Shown here in pieces: positions 1 through 11,562 of a DNA stretch of 64,000 bases. The notes beneath the pieces are model-generated. The model was not told the DNA's origin. It ran no database searches and saw nothing but the letters and a program-made list of their open reading frames with translations. The stretch spans positions 94,172-158,171 of the forward strand of contig CAVTOR010000012.1 of the NCBI GenBank assembly GCA_963736235.1. The letters are read 5' to 3'. The translations under genes were made by a program, and so were the position numbers. The stretch is from CAVORB01 sp963736235. GTDB taxonomy: Bacteria; Pseudomonadota; Gammaproteobacteria; Chromatiales; Chromatiaceae. Each line of letters starts with the position of its first letter. Position 1 is the stretch's first letter.

Positions 1-153
1 CACCCTCGCCTGCCGCTTGCCATTCCCGTCTTGGCTTGTCTGCTCTGCTTTCCGGCGCCTGCGAAACCCGCTCCTCGGGATTGTTTCGCGCCCAACCTCG
101 GATACGCCCCTTGAGGAAAGCGATCGCAGGCTCACGAATTGAGCCCGCCATCG

Positions 154-339
154 TTTAACCTAGATTCGGCAGTTGGGCTAGCGGCGAAGCCGTAACGATC
201 CGTCATCGTTGGAAAACTTCCGGGGAAGCGGTTCACCGCGGAAGGTGGCAGTTTCAACTGCTCCGCAGTTGGGTCAGGCACTGTGATATCAACGCGTTAC
301 GCGAGTTTAGGCTCCTGCAACTGCCGAACTTAGGTTTAA
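154..339. mobile_element. MITE-like element with 22-bp inverted ends
   Basis: The ends 154-175 and 318-339 are near-perfect inverted repeats: TTTAACCTAGATTCGGCAGT on the left, and the reverse complement of the right end reads TTAAACCTAAGTTCGGCAGT, each followed by TG. The interior carries further short palindromes around CAACTG and CAGTTG and has no reading frame worth calling. Size (186 bp), terminal inverted repeats and lack of coding are what a non-autonomous transposable element shows. I see no clear target duplication. Bases 1-153 hold no feature I can support. Confidence 0.6.
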
Positions 340-403
340 TGATAGGAATTCGGATCAAACAAGCCGACGGCAAGTTCAGCTCGATTCAGAAACGGAAAAG
401 CGC

Positions 404-1862
404 ATGCTGCCACGCCATCAAGCAACCGCCCTCCGCGCGCTGCGCGCTTCGCCCGCCTGGCGGCTGCTATCGGCCGACAATGCCCCGGCGGTTGTCGCGC
501 TGCTGCAGTCCCATTTGCTCACCAAAGACCGCAAGCTGCCGGCATCTCTCCTGGCAGAGAGGCTGAGCCGGGATCTGGATCAGCTGCGGGCGGAGGGCTG
601 GGACCTGCCTCAGGCCACGAGCGCCTATCTGGCCGACTGGCTCGCGGCGGGCTGGCTGGAACGCAGCTACTCCAGCGGAGGGGAAGAGGAGTACGAGCTC
701 ACGGCTGGGGCCATCCAGGCAATGCGCTTTCTGCAGGGGCTCTCCGAGCAGCGAGCTGTGGCGACCGAGAGTCGGCTGGCAGTGGTCACCCAGCAATTGG
801 TCCGGCTCGCCGAGCAAACCGAGCCCGACCCACAGGCCCGTGTGGATCGCTTGTTTCGGGAGCGCGAGCGCATCGACGCGGAGATCGAGGCCATTCGCGC
901 CGGCCGGCTGCGAGACCCTGGCCGAAGACCGCGCCCTGGAGCGGCTGCGGGAGATCCTGGCCTTGGCGGACGAGCTGGCCAGCGATTTTCGCCGCGTGCG
1001 AGACGAGTTTCAGGGGCTCAACCGGGACCTACGCGAGCGTATTATCGAGAGCGAGGGCAGCCGCGGTGAGGTGCTGGAGGCCGTGTTCGCCGGCGTCGAC
1101 CTCATTGCCGATAGCGAGGCCGGCCGCACCTTCAGGGCCTTCTGGCGCCTCCTGACGGACCCCAGGGAGAGTACCGAGCTGGAAGCGGCCATGGACGACC
1201 TCATGGGCAGGAACTTCATGCGCGCTCTGGACCGCGGCGAGCGCCGCTATCTGCTCGGCCTCACCCGAATGCTGCTGGAACGTGGCGGCGAGGTACACGA
1301 GGTCCTGCAGCACTTCGCACGCGGGCTAAAGCAATTCGTGCAGAGCCAGGAGTTCAGAGAGCAGCGGCGAATGACCCGATTGCTCAAGGGTGCCCAACGA
1401 CGCGCCCTTGCGCTCAAGGACCGCGTCAAGCCCTATCAGCCCATGGGGGTCGACCTGCGGCTCACCAGCGCGGCCCTGCGTTCGCTCTCCCAACTCCGGC
1501 TCTACGACCCGCATTTCGACAGCATAGACGCCGGCATCTCCGAGGCGGAAGCGGCCGAGATCTCCCTGGAGAGCATCGGCGCGCTGGTCGCCCATTCCGA
1601 GATCGACTTCCGGCGCCTCGAATATCATGTGCGGACCCTGCTGCGGCAGCGGCCCCAGGTCTCGGTGGCGGAGGTCCTGGAGTTCTTCCCCGCCGAACAG
1701 GGGCTCGGCACCCTGGTCGGCTACCTGGCCCTGGGGGTCCGCGACGGCGTCGTCTCCAGGGCCAGCGACCGAGTCCGCTGGCGCGGGCTGGACGGTGTCG
1801 AGCGCGCCGCGCGCATCCCGCGGATCTATTTCGTACGAGGAAGAAACGATGGACTGGACTGA
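404..1862 (+). CDS. jetA: Wadjet component JetA (DUF3375), one frameshift
   Basis: JetA is the MukF-like kleisin of the Wadjet SMC complex, which recognises and linearises small circular DNA such as plasmids. The protein begins MLPRHQATALRALRASPAW, a DUF3375-type N-terminus with a winged-helix-like segment. It runs in one frame to about nt 900 (IDAEIEAIRAG) and resumes one base later as ETLAEDRALERLREILALAD, continuing to a TGA at 1862. Total length of about 485 residues suits the family. The gene is first in a jetA-jetB-jetC-jetD order, the type I Wadjet arrangement, and its end overlaps the jetB start by 14 bp. The frame change at about 900-912 is probably a sequencing indel. Family assignment rests on recognised sequence and operon context. 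Confidence 0.85.
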
Positions 1863-2543
1863 GAGCGCAACGAGCGCCACCAGCCCGGACGATAACGGCC
1901 CGGACCAGATCCCGTCCGAGGAAGCGGCCCTCTATCAAGGCGACACCGGATTGCTCCCGGAGCCGGCCCGGCATGTCCTGGTGCAGCTTCTGTCGGGACC
2001 CTCCCTGGAGAGCCGGCGTCACTCCCGGTCTGTGGCCCGCCCTGCTACAGCATCAGGATCTGATGCGTTCGCGCCTGGCTGACCTCTTCTTGGAGCTGGT
2101 CGTCGACCAGGAGCGCCAGGTGGCCTTCACCCGCCAGGCCGACACGGGGGAGCTGGAGGCACCCATCCTGCTGCGCCGCTCGCCCTTGACCTTCCTCGAT
2201 TCGGTGCTGCTTGCTCTATCTGCGCTGCATATCTGGTCGACGCCGACACCCGCGGAGAGCCGGCCTTGGTCTCCTTGGACGATATGGTGGAGCAGCTTCG
2301 GCTCTACGAGTCCGGCCAGAGCACCGACCGCGCCGGGTTCGAGAAACGCATCAGGTCGTCCATCGAGAAGGCCAAGAAGAACAGCCTCATCGGCACCATC
2401 CGCGGCAGCGACGGACAGGTTCGAGATCTCGGCAACCCTCAAGCTCATGTTCGGCCCGGAAGAGGTGAAGGAGCTTGCCGCTCTCTATGATCGCCTGGCG
2501 GCGGCGTCAGCCCGCGGAGCCACCCGGGGAGGAGCGGGAATGA
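1849..2543 (+). CDS. jetB: Wadjet component JetB (DUF4194), several frameshifts
   Basis: JetB is the MukE-like winged-helix subunit that joins JetA and the JetC ATPase. The ATG at 1849 opens MDWTESATSATSPDD. DUF4194-like sequence then continues through changing frames: LADLFLELVVDQERQVAFTR (about 2075-2135), EAPILLRRSPLTFLDSVL, then SLDDMVEQLRLYESGQSTDR (about 2275-2335), GFEKRIRSSIEKAKKNSL and FEISATLKLMFGPEEV (about 2420-2470). Frame changes fall near 2030, 2205, 2240, 2415 and 2500. In the last frame the gene would end QPAEPPGEERE with TGA at 2541-2543, overlapping the jetC ATG at 2540 as ATGA. That overlap supports this end point. As read here the gene cannot be translated whole. Confidence 0.75.
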
Positions 2544-5500
2544 TGCAACAACTGGACGTCTTCGCGGACGTCGACGCCGCGGCTCGAGCCCAACAGTTTC
2601 GCCTGCGCCGGCTTCAGGTCTTCAACTGGGGCACCTTCTCCGGCCTGCACGACATCCCGATAGCCGGTGACGGCTTCCTGTTCGTCGGCCGCTCTGGCTC
2701 CGGTAAGTCCACCCTTCTCGATGCCTTCACCGCGCTCCTGATCCCACCGCTGTGGCGGGACTTCAACGCCGCCGCGCGCGAGGGGACCGGGGGCGGGCGG
2801 ACCGCAACCTGGTCACCTATGTGCGCGGGGCCTGGGCGGATCAGTCCCACGCCGACTCGGGCGAGATCCACACCCGTATGCTGCGGAGGTGCAACGACCT
2901 GGTCGGCCCTGGCCGCCGAATACGCCAACGAGCTGGGACCGGTGGTGACCCTGGCCCAGGTGTTCTGGATCAAGGGCACCAGCAACCGCACGCACGACGT
3001 GCGCCGCCACTTCATGATCGCTGAGCGCAGCTTCGAGATCGGCCGCGAGCTCGAAGGGCTTCGGCGAGGACCTGGACCTGCGCCGGCTCAAGCAGTCGTT
3101 GCCCGATCTCGTCGCACTTCGATCAGTTCGAACCCTACGGCGAGCGTTTCCGGCGCCTGCTGGGCGTCGACTCCAAGATGGCCCTGAAGCTGCTGCACAA
3201 GACCCAATCCGCCAAGAACCTCGGGGATCTGAACGCTTCCTGCGGGAGTTCATGCTCGATCCACCCGACACCTTCGGGGTCGCCGACCGGCTGGTGGAGG
3301 AGTTCGGCGAGTTGGACGAGGCCCACAGGGCGGTCGTCAACGGCGCGCCGCCAAATCGAGACCCTGGCCCCGGCCCGCGACGACTATCAGGACCATCAGC
3401 AGGGCCGAGCAGGACATACTCGCGCTGGACCGGCCTGCTCGCCGGGGTAGACACCTATCGCGACCTGCGACGCCGGGAGCTTCTGGAGGCGGAGGCACAG
3501 CCGCCTGCAGATCGAGGAGCGCGGACTGGCCGGGCGCGAGTCCCAACAGCGCGATGCCGTCGCAGTCCCGCAAGGGCGAGCTGCGCTGCCTCGAAGGCGG
3601 ATCACCGCGACCGGGGCGGCGGGCGCATCGAGTCGCTGGAGGAAGAGTCGGGACGCATGGAGGCCCAGCGGGACGAGCGCCTGGGCCGGTGCAAGGAGGC
3701 CGAGCGATTGTGCCTTGGCCTCGACTGGCCGCTGCCCGACACCCCTGAGGCTCTGGCCGAACTCACCGCCCGTGCCCGCGACCTGGTGGAGGGCTGGAAC
3801 GCGGAACAGGAACGGGCCGAGCAGGAGCGCGACGGACTTCGCGACCGCAAGCGGGAGCTGGAGCGGGAGCACCGTGAGGTCGAGACCGAGGTCGCCGCCA
3901 TGCTGCGCCAGCCCTCCAACATCCCGGCCCAGATGCTGGAGCTGCGCAGACGCATTGCAGGCTCCCTGGGACTTTCCGAGGCGGACCTGCCCTTCGCGGG
4001 CGAGCTCATCGAGGTCGAGAAGGACGAATCCGACTGGCGCGGCGCCATCGAGCGCGTCCTCCACGGCTTCGCCCTGTCCCTGCTGGTGGACGAGCGCCGG
4101 TACGGGGCCGTTGCCCGCTATGTCAACCAGACCCACCTGGGCCAGCGCCTGGTCTACTTCCGCGTATCCGAAGCGGACGTCCGCGCCCGCGGTCGGCTCG
4201 GCCCCCAATCCCTGGTCGCCAAGCTGCATATCAAGGACACCAGCTATCGTGGCTGGCTCCTCGGCGAGCTGTACCGGCGCTTTGACTATGCCTGCGTCGA
4301 CAACCTGCGGGCCTTCCAGGAGCAGGACCAGGCCCTGACCCGGGAGGGTCAGATCAAGCAGGGCAGGAGCCGTCACGAGAAGGACGACCGCCACCGTATC
4401 GACGATCGCCGCCGCTGGGTGCTGGGCTTCGACAACCGGGACAAGCTCGCCCTGTTTCAGCAGCGTGCACAGGAGCTGCGCGCCCTGATCGCCGTTCTCG
4501 ACAAGAGGCTCGACGAGATTCGAAATCAGCAGGCACAGTCCCAGCAGCGGGCGCTCGCATGTCAGGTCTTGTCCAATCTTCAGTGGCAGGACATCGATGT
4601 GGCGAGCGTTCTCGATCGCATCCAATCGCTAGCTGCCGAGCTGAAGCGGCTGCGCAGCGGGGACTCGGAGCTCAAGGCCCTCGGAGAGCGCATCGAGGCC
4701 GCGCGCGCCTCCCTGGAGAAGGTGGAGGAGAATTTGCGCAAGCTCCAGGTAGAGCAAGCGAAGATCCAGGACCAGATCAACGATCACCAAAGGGAATTGG
4801 CGGAGCTGGATCGCCGGCTCCAGGATACGGATCTCTCGGAGATCCAGCTCTCGGGTCTCAAGAGGCGCTTCGAGCAGGACGATCGGCCTTTGACCCCACG
4901 CAATCTGGACGCCCGCCGCACCCAGGTGGAACGCACCCTCAATGCCGAACACCGCGCCTTGATCGAGAAAAACAACCATCTCGCACGGGCCGTTGAGAAG
5001 GGCTTTGCCGACTTCAAGCGCGAATGGCCGGTGGCGGCCGGCGACCTGGACGAGACCCTGGCCTCCGCCCCCGAATACCTGACTCTGCTGCAACGCGTCG
5101 AGCGCGATGGGCTGCCCGGTTTCGAAGAGCGCTTCTTCACCCTGCTCAAGGAGCAGAGCAGCGAGAACCTGGCCGCGCTGAGCCGCCACATCTCCGAGGC
5201 CCGCAAGGAGATCCGTGACCGCATGGAGCTGGTCAACGCCAGCCTGGCCGAGGCGGAGTTCAACCCGGGAACCCACCTCCAGATCGAGGTCAGCGAGCGC
5301 CAGCTGCCGGACGTGCGGACCTTCCGCGAGCAGGTGCGCCAAGTGCTGGAGCACGCCTGGACCATGGGCCGTGACGCCGCCGAGGCCGAGGCCCGCTTCG
5401 CCATCCTGCGTGACCTGGTGCGCCGTCTCGGCGGCCAGGAGAGCGAGGACAGGCGCTGGCGCGAGCAGGTACTGGACGTCCGCCTGCACGTGGAGTTCGT

Positions 5501-5945
5501 GGGCCGGGAGCTCGACGCCGAGCGGCGGGAGGTGGAGGTCTACCGCTCCGGGGCAGGCAAGTCCGGTGGTCAGCGCGAAAAGCTGGCGACCACCTGCCTG
5601 GCCGCCGCCCTGCGCTACCAGCTCGGAGGCAGCGACGGCGCACTGCCGGTTTTCGCCCCAGTGATGTTGGATGAGGCTTTCGGCAAGGCGGACAACGAGT
5701 TCACGGAGCTGGCCATGCGCATCTTCGAGCGCTTCGGGTTCCAGATGATCGTAGCCACACCCCTCAAATCGGTCATGACGCTGGAGCCCTTTATCGGCGG
5801 CGCCTGCTTCGTGGACATCGCAGATCGCAACCGATCCGCTACCCTGCAGATCGCCTACGACTTGGAGCACCGAAGGCTCAATCTGCCAGACCGGGAACAA
5901 CCCCTGCCCGCGTCCCCTCTCCATGCCCGCCGCGCGTCGACTTGA
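2540..5945 (+). CDS. jetC: Wadjet SMC-like ATPase JetC, frameshifted in its first third
   Basis: JetC is the MukB/SMC-type motor of Wadjet, a long coiled-coil ATPase that extrudes DNA loops before JetD cleaves. The N-terminus has the SMC start (LRRLQVFNWGTFSGLHDI) and Walker A GRSGSGKST at about residue 50. JetC-typical segments LLHKTQSAKNLGDLN and DPPDTFGVADRLVEEFGELD follow. From about nt 3600 a single frame runs to 5945 with long charged coiled coils, a central hinge-like region (ERVLHGFALSLLVDERRYG), the signature KSGGQREKLA and Walker B PVMLDEAFGKAD. Total is about 1,135 residues, normal for the family. At least eight frame changes lie between about 2780 and 3600. The start is ATGATG at 2540, coupled to the jetB stop; the end overlaps jetD by 23 bp. 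Confidence 0.88.
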
Positions 5946-7107
5946 TCCGAAAGCGGTCACCGCGCGCCTGCAGGCTCACTACCGGAACCGCCGCCGGGAG
6001 TGGCTCGCCGGTGGCGGCACCTGGCCCCTGGCCATTCCCCTGCATCCACCGAGCGAGCGCGAGGCCGCCCGAGACCTGGAGGCCGCGCGGAGATGGATCT
6101 CCGACTGGCATTCCTGGCAAGCGCAGGGCGAGCTTGTCTGGTCCGAGCGGAGCTGGCCCAGCTTCGGTCGGCAGCGGCTGCCCGAGCGCCTGATTCTGCA
6201 CAATGCGGATCAAGTCGCGGACTGGATCGGCGAGCGCGCGCGCTGGACGTCCGCCGTCACCCGCCAGCGGGCGCTTTCCGGGCGATTTCCCGCCCTCGGC
6301 GCGCACTTGGGAAGCCATTACGACTGGCTGGCCGACAGCGCTGATACCGAGATCGAGCGCCTGGCGACCGTGCTCGCCCAACTGTCGGAGCACCCGGACT
6401 CCGGCCTCTACATCCGCCAGCTGCCCATCTCCGGCGTGGACAGCAAGTGGATCAGCGCGAACCGCGCCCGGGTCACCGACCTCCTGCGTCAGCTGCTAGA
6501 CCGTGAAGGTGACCTGTACCAGCTCGCGGGCCTGCGCCGGGAGCCGGTCCTGCTGCGGATGCGCTTGCTCGATCCCGAGCTGCGCAATGCCGTCGGCGGA
6601 CTCGCGGACGTCACGGCGCCCGTGGACCAAATAGCAAGGCTCGCCCTACAACCCTCGCGCATCTTCATTGTCGAGAATTTGCAGACCGGCCTGGCCTTTA
6701 CCGACCTCGCCGGCAGCCTGGTCTTCATGGGTCAGGGCTATGCGGTGGACGTCTTCGGCGCCATCCCCTGGCTAAAGGATTTGCATTGCGACTATTGGGG
6801 CGACCTGGACACCCACGGCCTGGCCATCCTCGACCGCTTGCGCGGCTACCTCCCCCAGGCCCGGTCCCTGCTGATGGACGAGGCCACCCTCGTCGACCAT
6901 CCGGACCTCTGGGGCCGGGAACCGAAACCACTTGGCCCGCAGGACCTGCACCGCCTCACGGATGCGGAAAAGGATCTCTACGATGGACTGGCGCATCACC
7001 GCTGGGGCACGAATATACGGTTGGAGCAGGAGCGAATCCCCTGGGGGCACGCATGGGCGGAGATCTCACGCACTGGCGAAAGCGCGGGTACCGCGCAGCC
7101 AAAATAA
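5923..7107 (+). CDS. jetD: Wadjet TOPRIM nuclease JetD (DUF3322/DUF2220)
   Basis: JetD is the TOPRIM nuclease that cuts DNA trapped by the JetABC loop-extrusion complex. The reading frame is intact: 394 residues starting MPAARRLDPKAVTARLQAHY, with a DUF3322 N-terminal half (ISDWHSWQAQGELVWSERSW) and a DUF2220 C-terminal TOPRIM half. The TOPRIM acidic residues are visible as the Glu in FIVENLQTG (about residue 250) and the GDLD of YWGDLDTHGL (about residue 291). This matches the topoisomerase VI subunit A-like active site of the family. It overlaps the jetC end by 23 bp, so translation is probably coupled, and it is the last gene of the operon. It is the only jet gene free of frame changes. 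Confidence 0.93.
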   Translation: MPAARRLDPKAVTARLQAHYRNRRREWLAGGGTWPLAIPLHPPSEREAARDLEAARRWISDWHSWQAQGELVWSERSWPSFGRQRLPERLILHNADQVADWIGERARWTSAVTRQRALSGRFPALGAHLGSHYDWLADSADTEIERLATVLAQLSEHPDSGLYIRQLPISGVDSKWISANRARVTDLLRQLLDREGDLYQLAGLRREPVLLRMRLLDPELRNAVGGLADVTAPVDQIARLALQPSRIFIVENLQTGLAFTDLAGSLVFMGQGYAVDVFGAIPWLKDLHCDYWGDLDTHGLAILDRLRGYLPQARSLLMDEATLVDHPDLWGREPKPLGPQDLHRLTDAEKDLYDGLAHHRWGTNIRLEQERIPWGHAWAEISRTGESAGTAQPK

Positions 7108-7317
7108 CCCTCAACACCCCGTCCCGATTCACCCCGGCACAAGGGACATCGAAACCTCGCGTCATGTGCGAGCATGTCAGTGCGGAACGACCCGCTTGCA
7201 CCGAAAACCAGAACGGTTCATGGTTCGCGGGTTTCCCGCTCGCTCGATACGCGCGCCGCTAAGAACCTCTCTCCGAGGCGGCAAGCGATCTTGAAGAAAA
7301 GAATTATTCTGGCCGAC

Positions 7318-8595
7318 ATGAAAATCTACAACCTGTTCCCCTTGCTCGCCGGGCCCTTCAGCGGCTGGCAGCCGCACCTCGAGCGCGCCGCCGCGATGGG
7401 GTTCGACTGGGTGTTCGTCAATCCCATCCAGCAGACGGGGCGTTCGGGCAGCCTGTATTCCATCGCCGATTACTTTCGGATCAACGGCGCCCTGCTGAAA
7501 CCCCGTTCGCGCAAGCGCCCGGAAACCCAAGTGAAGGAGATGGTCAAGCAGGCCGAACGCCTCGGAATGCGCATGATGATCGACCTGGTCATCAACCATT
7601 GCGCGGTCGACGCCAAGCTCGTGACGGAGCGACCTGAGTGGTTCCTGCGCGACGGCGGCGGGGTGGCCAATCCCTTTTGCGTGGAAGAGGATGGCACCAA
7701 GGTAGTATGGCGCGACCTCGCCCAGTTCGACCACCGGCATTCGAGCGACAGCGAGGGGCTGCTGCGCTACTGCGGGGACATCGTCGAGTACCTGATCGGC
7801 CTGGGATTCACCGGCTTCCGCTGTGACGCCGCCTACCAGATCCCGGTGATCTTCTGGCAGCGCCTCATCGAGCGCATCCGGCGGGCGCACCCCGAGACGG
7901 TCTTCGTCGCGGAGACCCTGGGCTGTACGCAAGAGCAAACGAGACAGACCGCCTCCGCCGGCTTCGACGCCATCTACAACAGCTCCAAGTGGTGGGACTT
8001 CTCGAGCCCCTGGCTGCTGGAGCAGTACGAGCTCACCCGCCAGATCGCCCCCTCCATCAGCTTCCCCGAGAGTCACGACACCGCGCGCCTGTTCGCCGAG
8101 TCGGGCGGCAACCTCGACGTTCTCAAGCAGCGCTACCTGTTCGCCGCGCTGTTCTCCGCCGGGGTCATGATGCCGATCGGATACGAGTTCGGGTTCCGCA
8201 CGCCCCTGCACGTGGTAAATACCCGGCCGGAGCATTGGGAGTCGCCGGCGGTGGACATCACCGATTTCGTCGCACGGGTGAACCGGATCAAGACGGAGCA
8301 CGCGCTGTTTCGGGAGGAGAGCCTGATTCAGCACCTCGAGCACCCCAACCCCGGCGTCCTGCTGCTGTGGAAGGCGTCCGCGAACGGCGGCGGCCAGGCG
8401 CTGCTGGTCCTCAACAAGGACCCTTGGAATCGCCAGCACTTCCGCTGCGAGGACCTGTACCGGCTGGTGCAGGCCCCTCCCCCCCTGGCCGACGTCTCAC
8501 CGGAATGGCCGCTCGAGTATCTGCCCACCCCGTTCGAGTTCGAGCTGGCGCCGGGCATGGGACGGGTGATGGTTACCGCCGAGCCCCGCCGCTGA
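7318..8595 (+). CDS. GH13 alpha-amylase family enzyme (GlgE-like subgroup)
   Basis: A glycoside hydrolase family 13 catalytic barrel of 425 residues, expected to act on alpha-1,4-glucans or maltosyl donors in the cytoplasm (no signal peptide). The start MKIYNLFPLLAGPFSGW at 7318 is chosen because sequence upstream of it does not look like protein. GH13 landmarks occur in order: VINHCAVDA; the nucleophile Asp in GFRCDAAYQIP (about residue 167); the acid/base Glu in FVAETLGC (about 197); and the transition-state Asp in PESHDTAR (about 253). FRCDAAY and the short C-terminal domain resemble the catalytic part of maltosyltransferase-type GH13 proteins, but the N-terminal domains of GlgE are absent. 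The exact substrate cannot be read from sequence. It stands alone after the Wadjet operon. Confidence 0.8.
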   Translation: MKIYNLFPLLAGPFSGWQPHLERAAAMGFDWVFVNPIQQTGRSGSLYSIADYFRINGALLKPRSRKRPETQVKEMVKQAERLGMRMMIDLVINHCAVDAKLVTERPEWFLRDGGGVANPFCVEEDGTKVVWRDLAQFDHRHSSDSEGLLRYCGDIVEYLIGLGFTGFRCDAAYQIPVIFWQRLIERIRRAHPETVFVAETLGCTQEQTRQTASAGFDAIYNSSKWWDFSSPWLLEQYELTRQIAPSISFPESHDTARLFAESGGNLDVLKQRYLFAALFSAGVMMPIGYEFGFRTPLHVVNTRPEHWESPAVDITDFVARVNRIKTEHALFREESLIQHLEHPNPGVLLLWKASANGGGQALLVLNKDPWNRQHFRCEDLYRLVQAPPPLADVSPEWPLEYLPTPFEFELAPGMGRVMVTAEPRR

Positions 8596-8603
8596 GGGCG
8601 ATG

Positions 8604-9140
8604 TCACAAGGCCGCCGCCTGGCGGGCGATGACGTAGGTCTTGGCGGAGAGCTCCAGCGAGCAGGTCCATTTGTAGGCGCGGTCGAGGGTCTCCCCCCAG
8701 GCGTAGACGCCGTGACCGCGCACTATCGCGATCTTCCCATCGGCCAGGGCCTTGGCCACGGCCTCGGGCGCCTGCGACAGGTAGTCCTCGTAGGCGATGC
8801 TCAGGACCGGCACCTGGTTGAAGTAGTACTGCCCCTCGAAGTCCACCGGCTGGAAATCCTGCCCGGCGAAGCTCACCGCCACCGAGTAGGCGCCGTGGCT
8901 GTGAAGCAGACAGGTCGCCGCCGGCTGCCCCTGGTAAACGCGCTGATGCAGCGGGGCGTCCAGCGATGCACCCTCCGGACAGGGGCCATCGAGGGGACAG
9001 AGCACCAGATCCGAGGGCTCCAGGGTGTCCGCGCAGGCGCCGGTCGGGGTGACCCAGAAGCCGTCGCCCACGCGCACCGAGGCGTTGCCCGAATGAGAAT
9101 CATTGCAGCCGAAACGCCGCAGCCAGCGATAGTAGCGCAC
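8604..9140 (-). CDS. Class II aldolase/adducin family protein
   Basis: A zinc-dependent class II aldolase-fold protein, a family that includes fuculose-phosphate aldolase, ribulose-phosphate epimerase and methylthioribulose-1-phosphate dehydratase. Visible landmarks are GCNDSHSGNASVR near the N-terminus, WVTPTGACADTLEPSDLVLC, the zinc-binding LHSHGAYSVAVS and RGHGVYAWGETLDRAYKW. The called start is a GTG at 9140, but homologous-looking sequence (LRRDPRAELVRYYRW) extends upstream in the same frame and lies inside the mobB 3' end, so the true start may be further upstream or affected by an indel. At 178 residues it is slightly short for the family. The precise sugar-phosphate substrate is not evident. 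It is probably co-transcribed with mobB. Confidence 0.75.
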   Translation of the reverse strand: MRYYRWLRRFGCNDSHSGNASVRVGDGFWVTPTGACADTLEPSDLVLCPLDGPCPEGASLDAPLHQRVYQGQPAATCLLHSHGAYSVAVSFAGQDFQPVDFEGQYYFNQVPVLSIAYEDYLSQAPEAVAKALADGKIAIVRGHGVYAWGETLDRAYKWTCSLELSAKTYVIARQAAAL

Positions 9141-9700
9141 CAGCTCCGCACGTGGATCCCGCCGCAGGGACGATCCCCTGCTCGACGCGCCGCACGATGA
9201 AGTCCGCGATCGCCTCGGGATCCTCGACGGGGCAGCTCAGGCGGATGGTCGTCCCCGGGAAGGGATCTGTCGGTCGCCACGGCCACGATGTCCGGGTCGT
9301 CCGGGTAGAGGGGCGGCTTGCCGACGACGGTGCGGTGGACCTCGATCTTGGGATAGGCGGCGTGCTTGAAACCCTCGACCAGGACCAGATCCAACCGGTC
9401 GGTCTCGAACCTGGCAAGCATCGCCGCCAGGTCGGGGTCCTCGCCCTTGTCCCGGTTCTCGACCTGCAAGGCCCAACGCTCGCTGGAGGCGAGCAGGGTC
9501 TGCTGCGCGCCGGCCTCGCGGATCTCGTAGCTGTCCTTGCCGGGGAGGTCGAGATCGAAGGTGTGATGGGCGTGCTTGAGGTAGCCCACACGCAGCCCCC
9601 GATCTCTCAGCACCGGCACCAGCTTCTTGAGCAGGGTCGTCTTGCCGCTGCCGCTGGGAGCGACGAATCCGATGAAGGGAATCCGGGGTGTGCTCATCAT
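9100..9700 (-). CDS. mobB: MobB, molybdopterin-guanine dinucleotide biosynthesis adaptor, one frameshift
   Basis: MobB is a P-loop GTPase that assists MobA in attaching GMP to molybdopterin, giving the cofactor used by DMSO-reductase family enzymes. The protein starts MSTPRIPFIGFVAPSGSGKT after a clear GAGGAGAA ribosome site; two consecutive ATGs (9700 and 9697) are possible. Walker A is APSGSGKTTLL and the MobB-typical VGYLKHAHHTFDLDLPGKDS and LVLVEGFKHAAYPKIEVHR follow. The frame changes at about 9255-9270; the C-terminus continues as CPVEDPEAIADFIVRRVEQG. As read it overlaps the class II aldolase gene by about 40 bp. No other molybdenum cofactor genes are in the window. Confidence 0.88.
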
Positions 9701-9854
9701 TTCTCCTCGGCCGCCGCCCGCATCGCTTGTCCCAGTCCCGGATACGGCAGCTATCTTTTGTGAAATAATGAGATATCCAATAATCCGCAAAAAAGAGGCG
9801 CGGGCAGCGCCCACGCTACGCATAACCACAAGGCTCATCATACGTTTCCAAGCC

Positions 9855-11522
<1,668 letters not shown>

Positions 11523-11562
11523 AGCGGCATGATCCGCCCAGCCCAGCGAGCGAGCCGGGTTC

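Noticed and set aside
3396..5960. Long minus-strand frames opposite jetC
   Set aside because: GC-rich shadow frames, hydrophobic and repetitive with no domain, opposite a clearly coding strand.
7174..7317. Longer N-terminus for the GH13 protein from 7174
   Set aside because: The extra 48 residues are not protein-like and GH13 sequence begins at MKIYNLFPL (7318).
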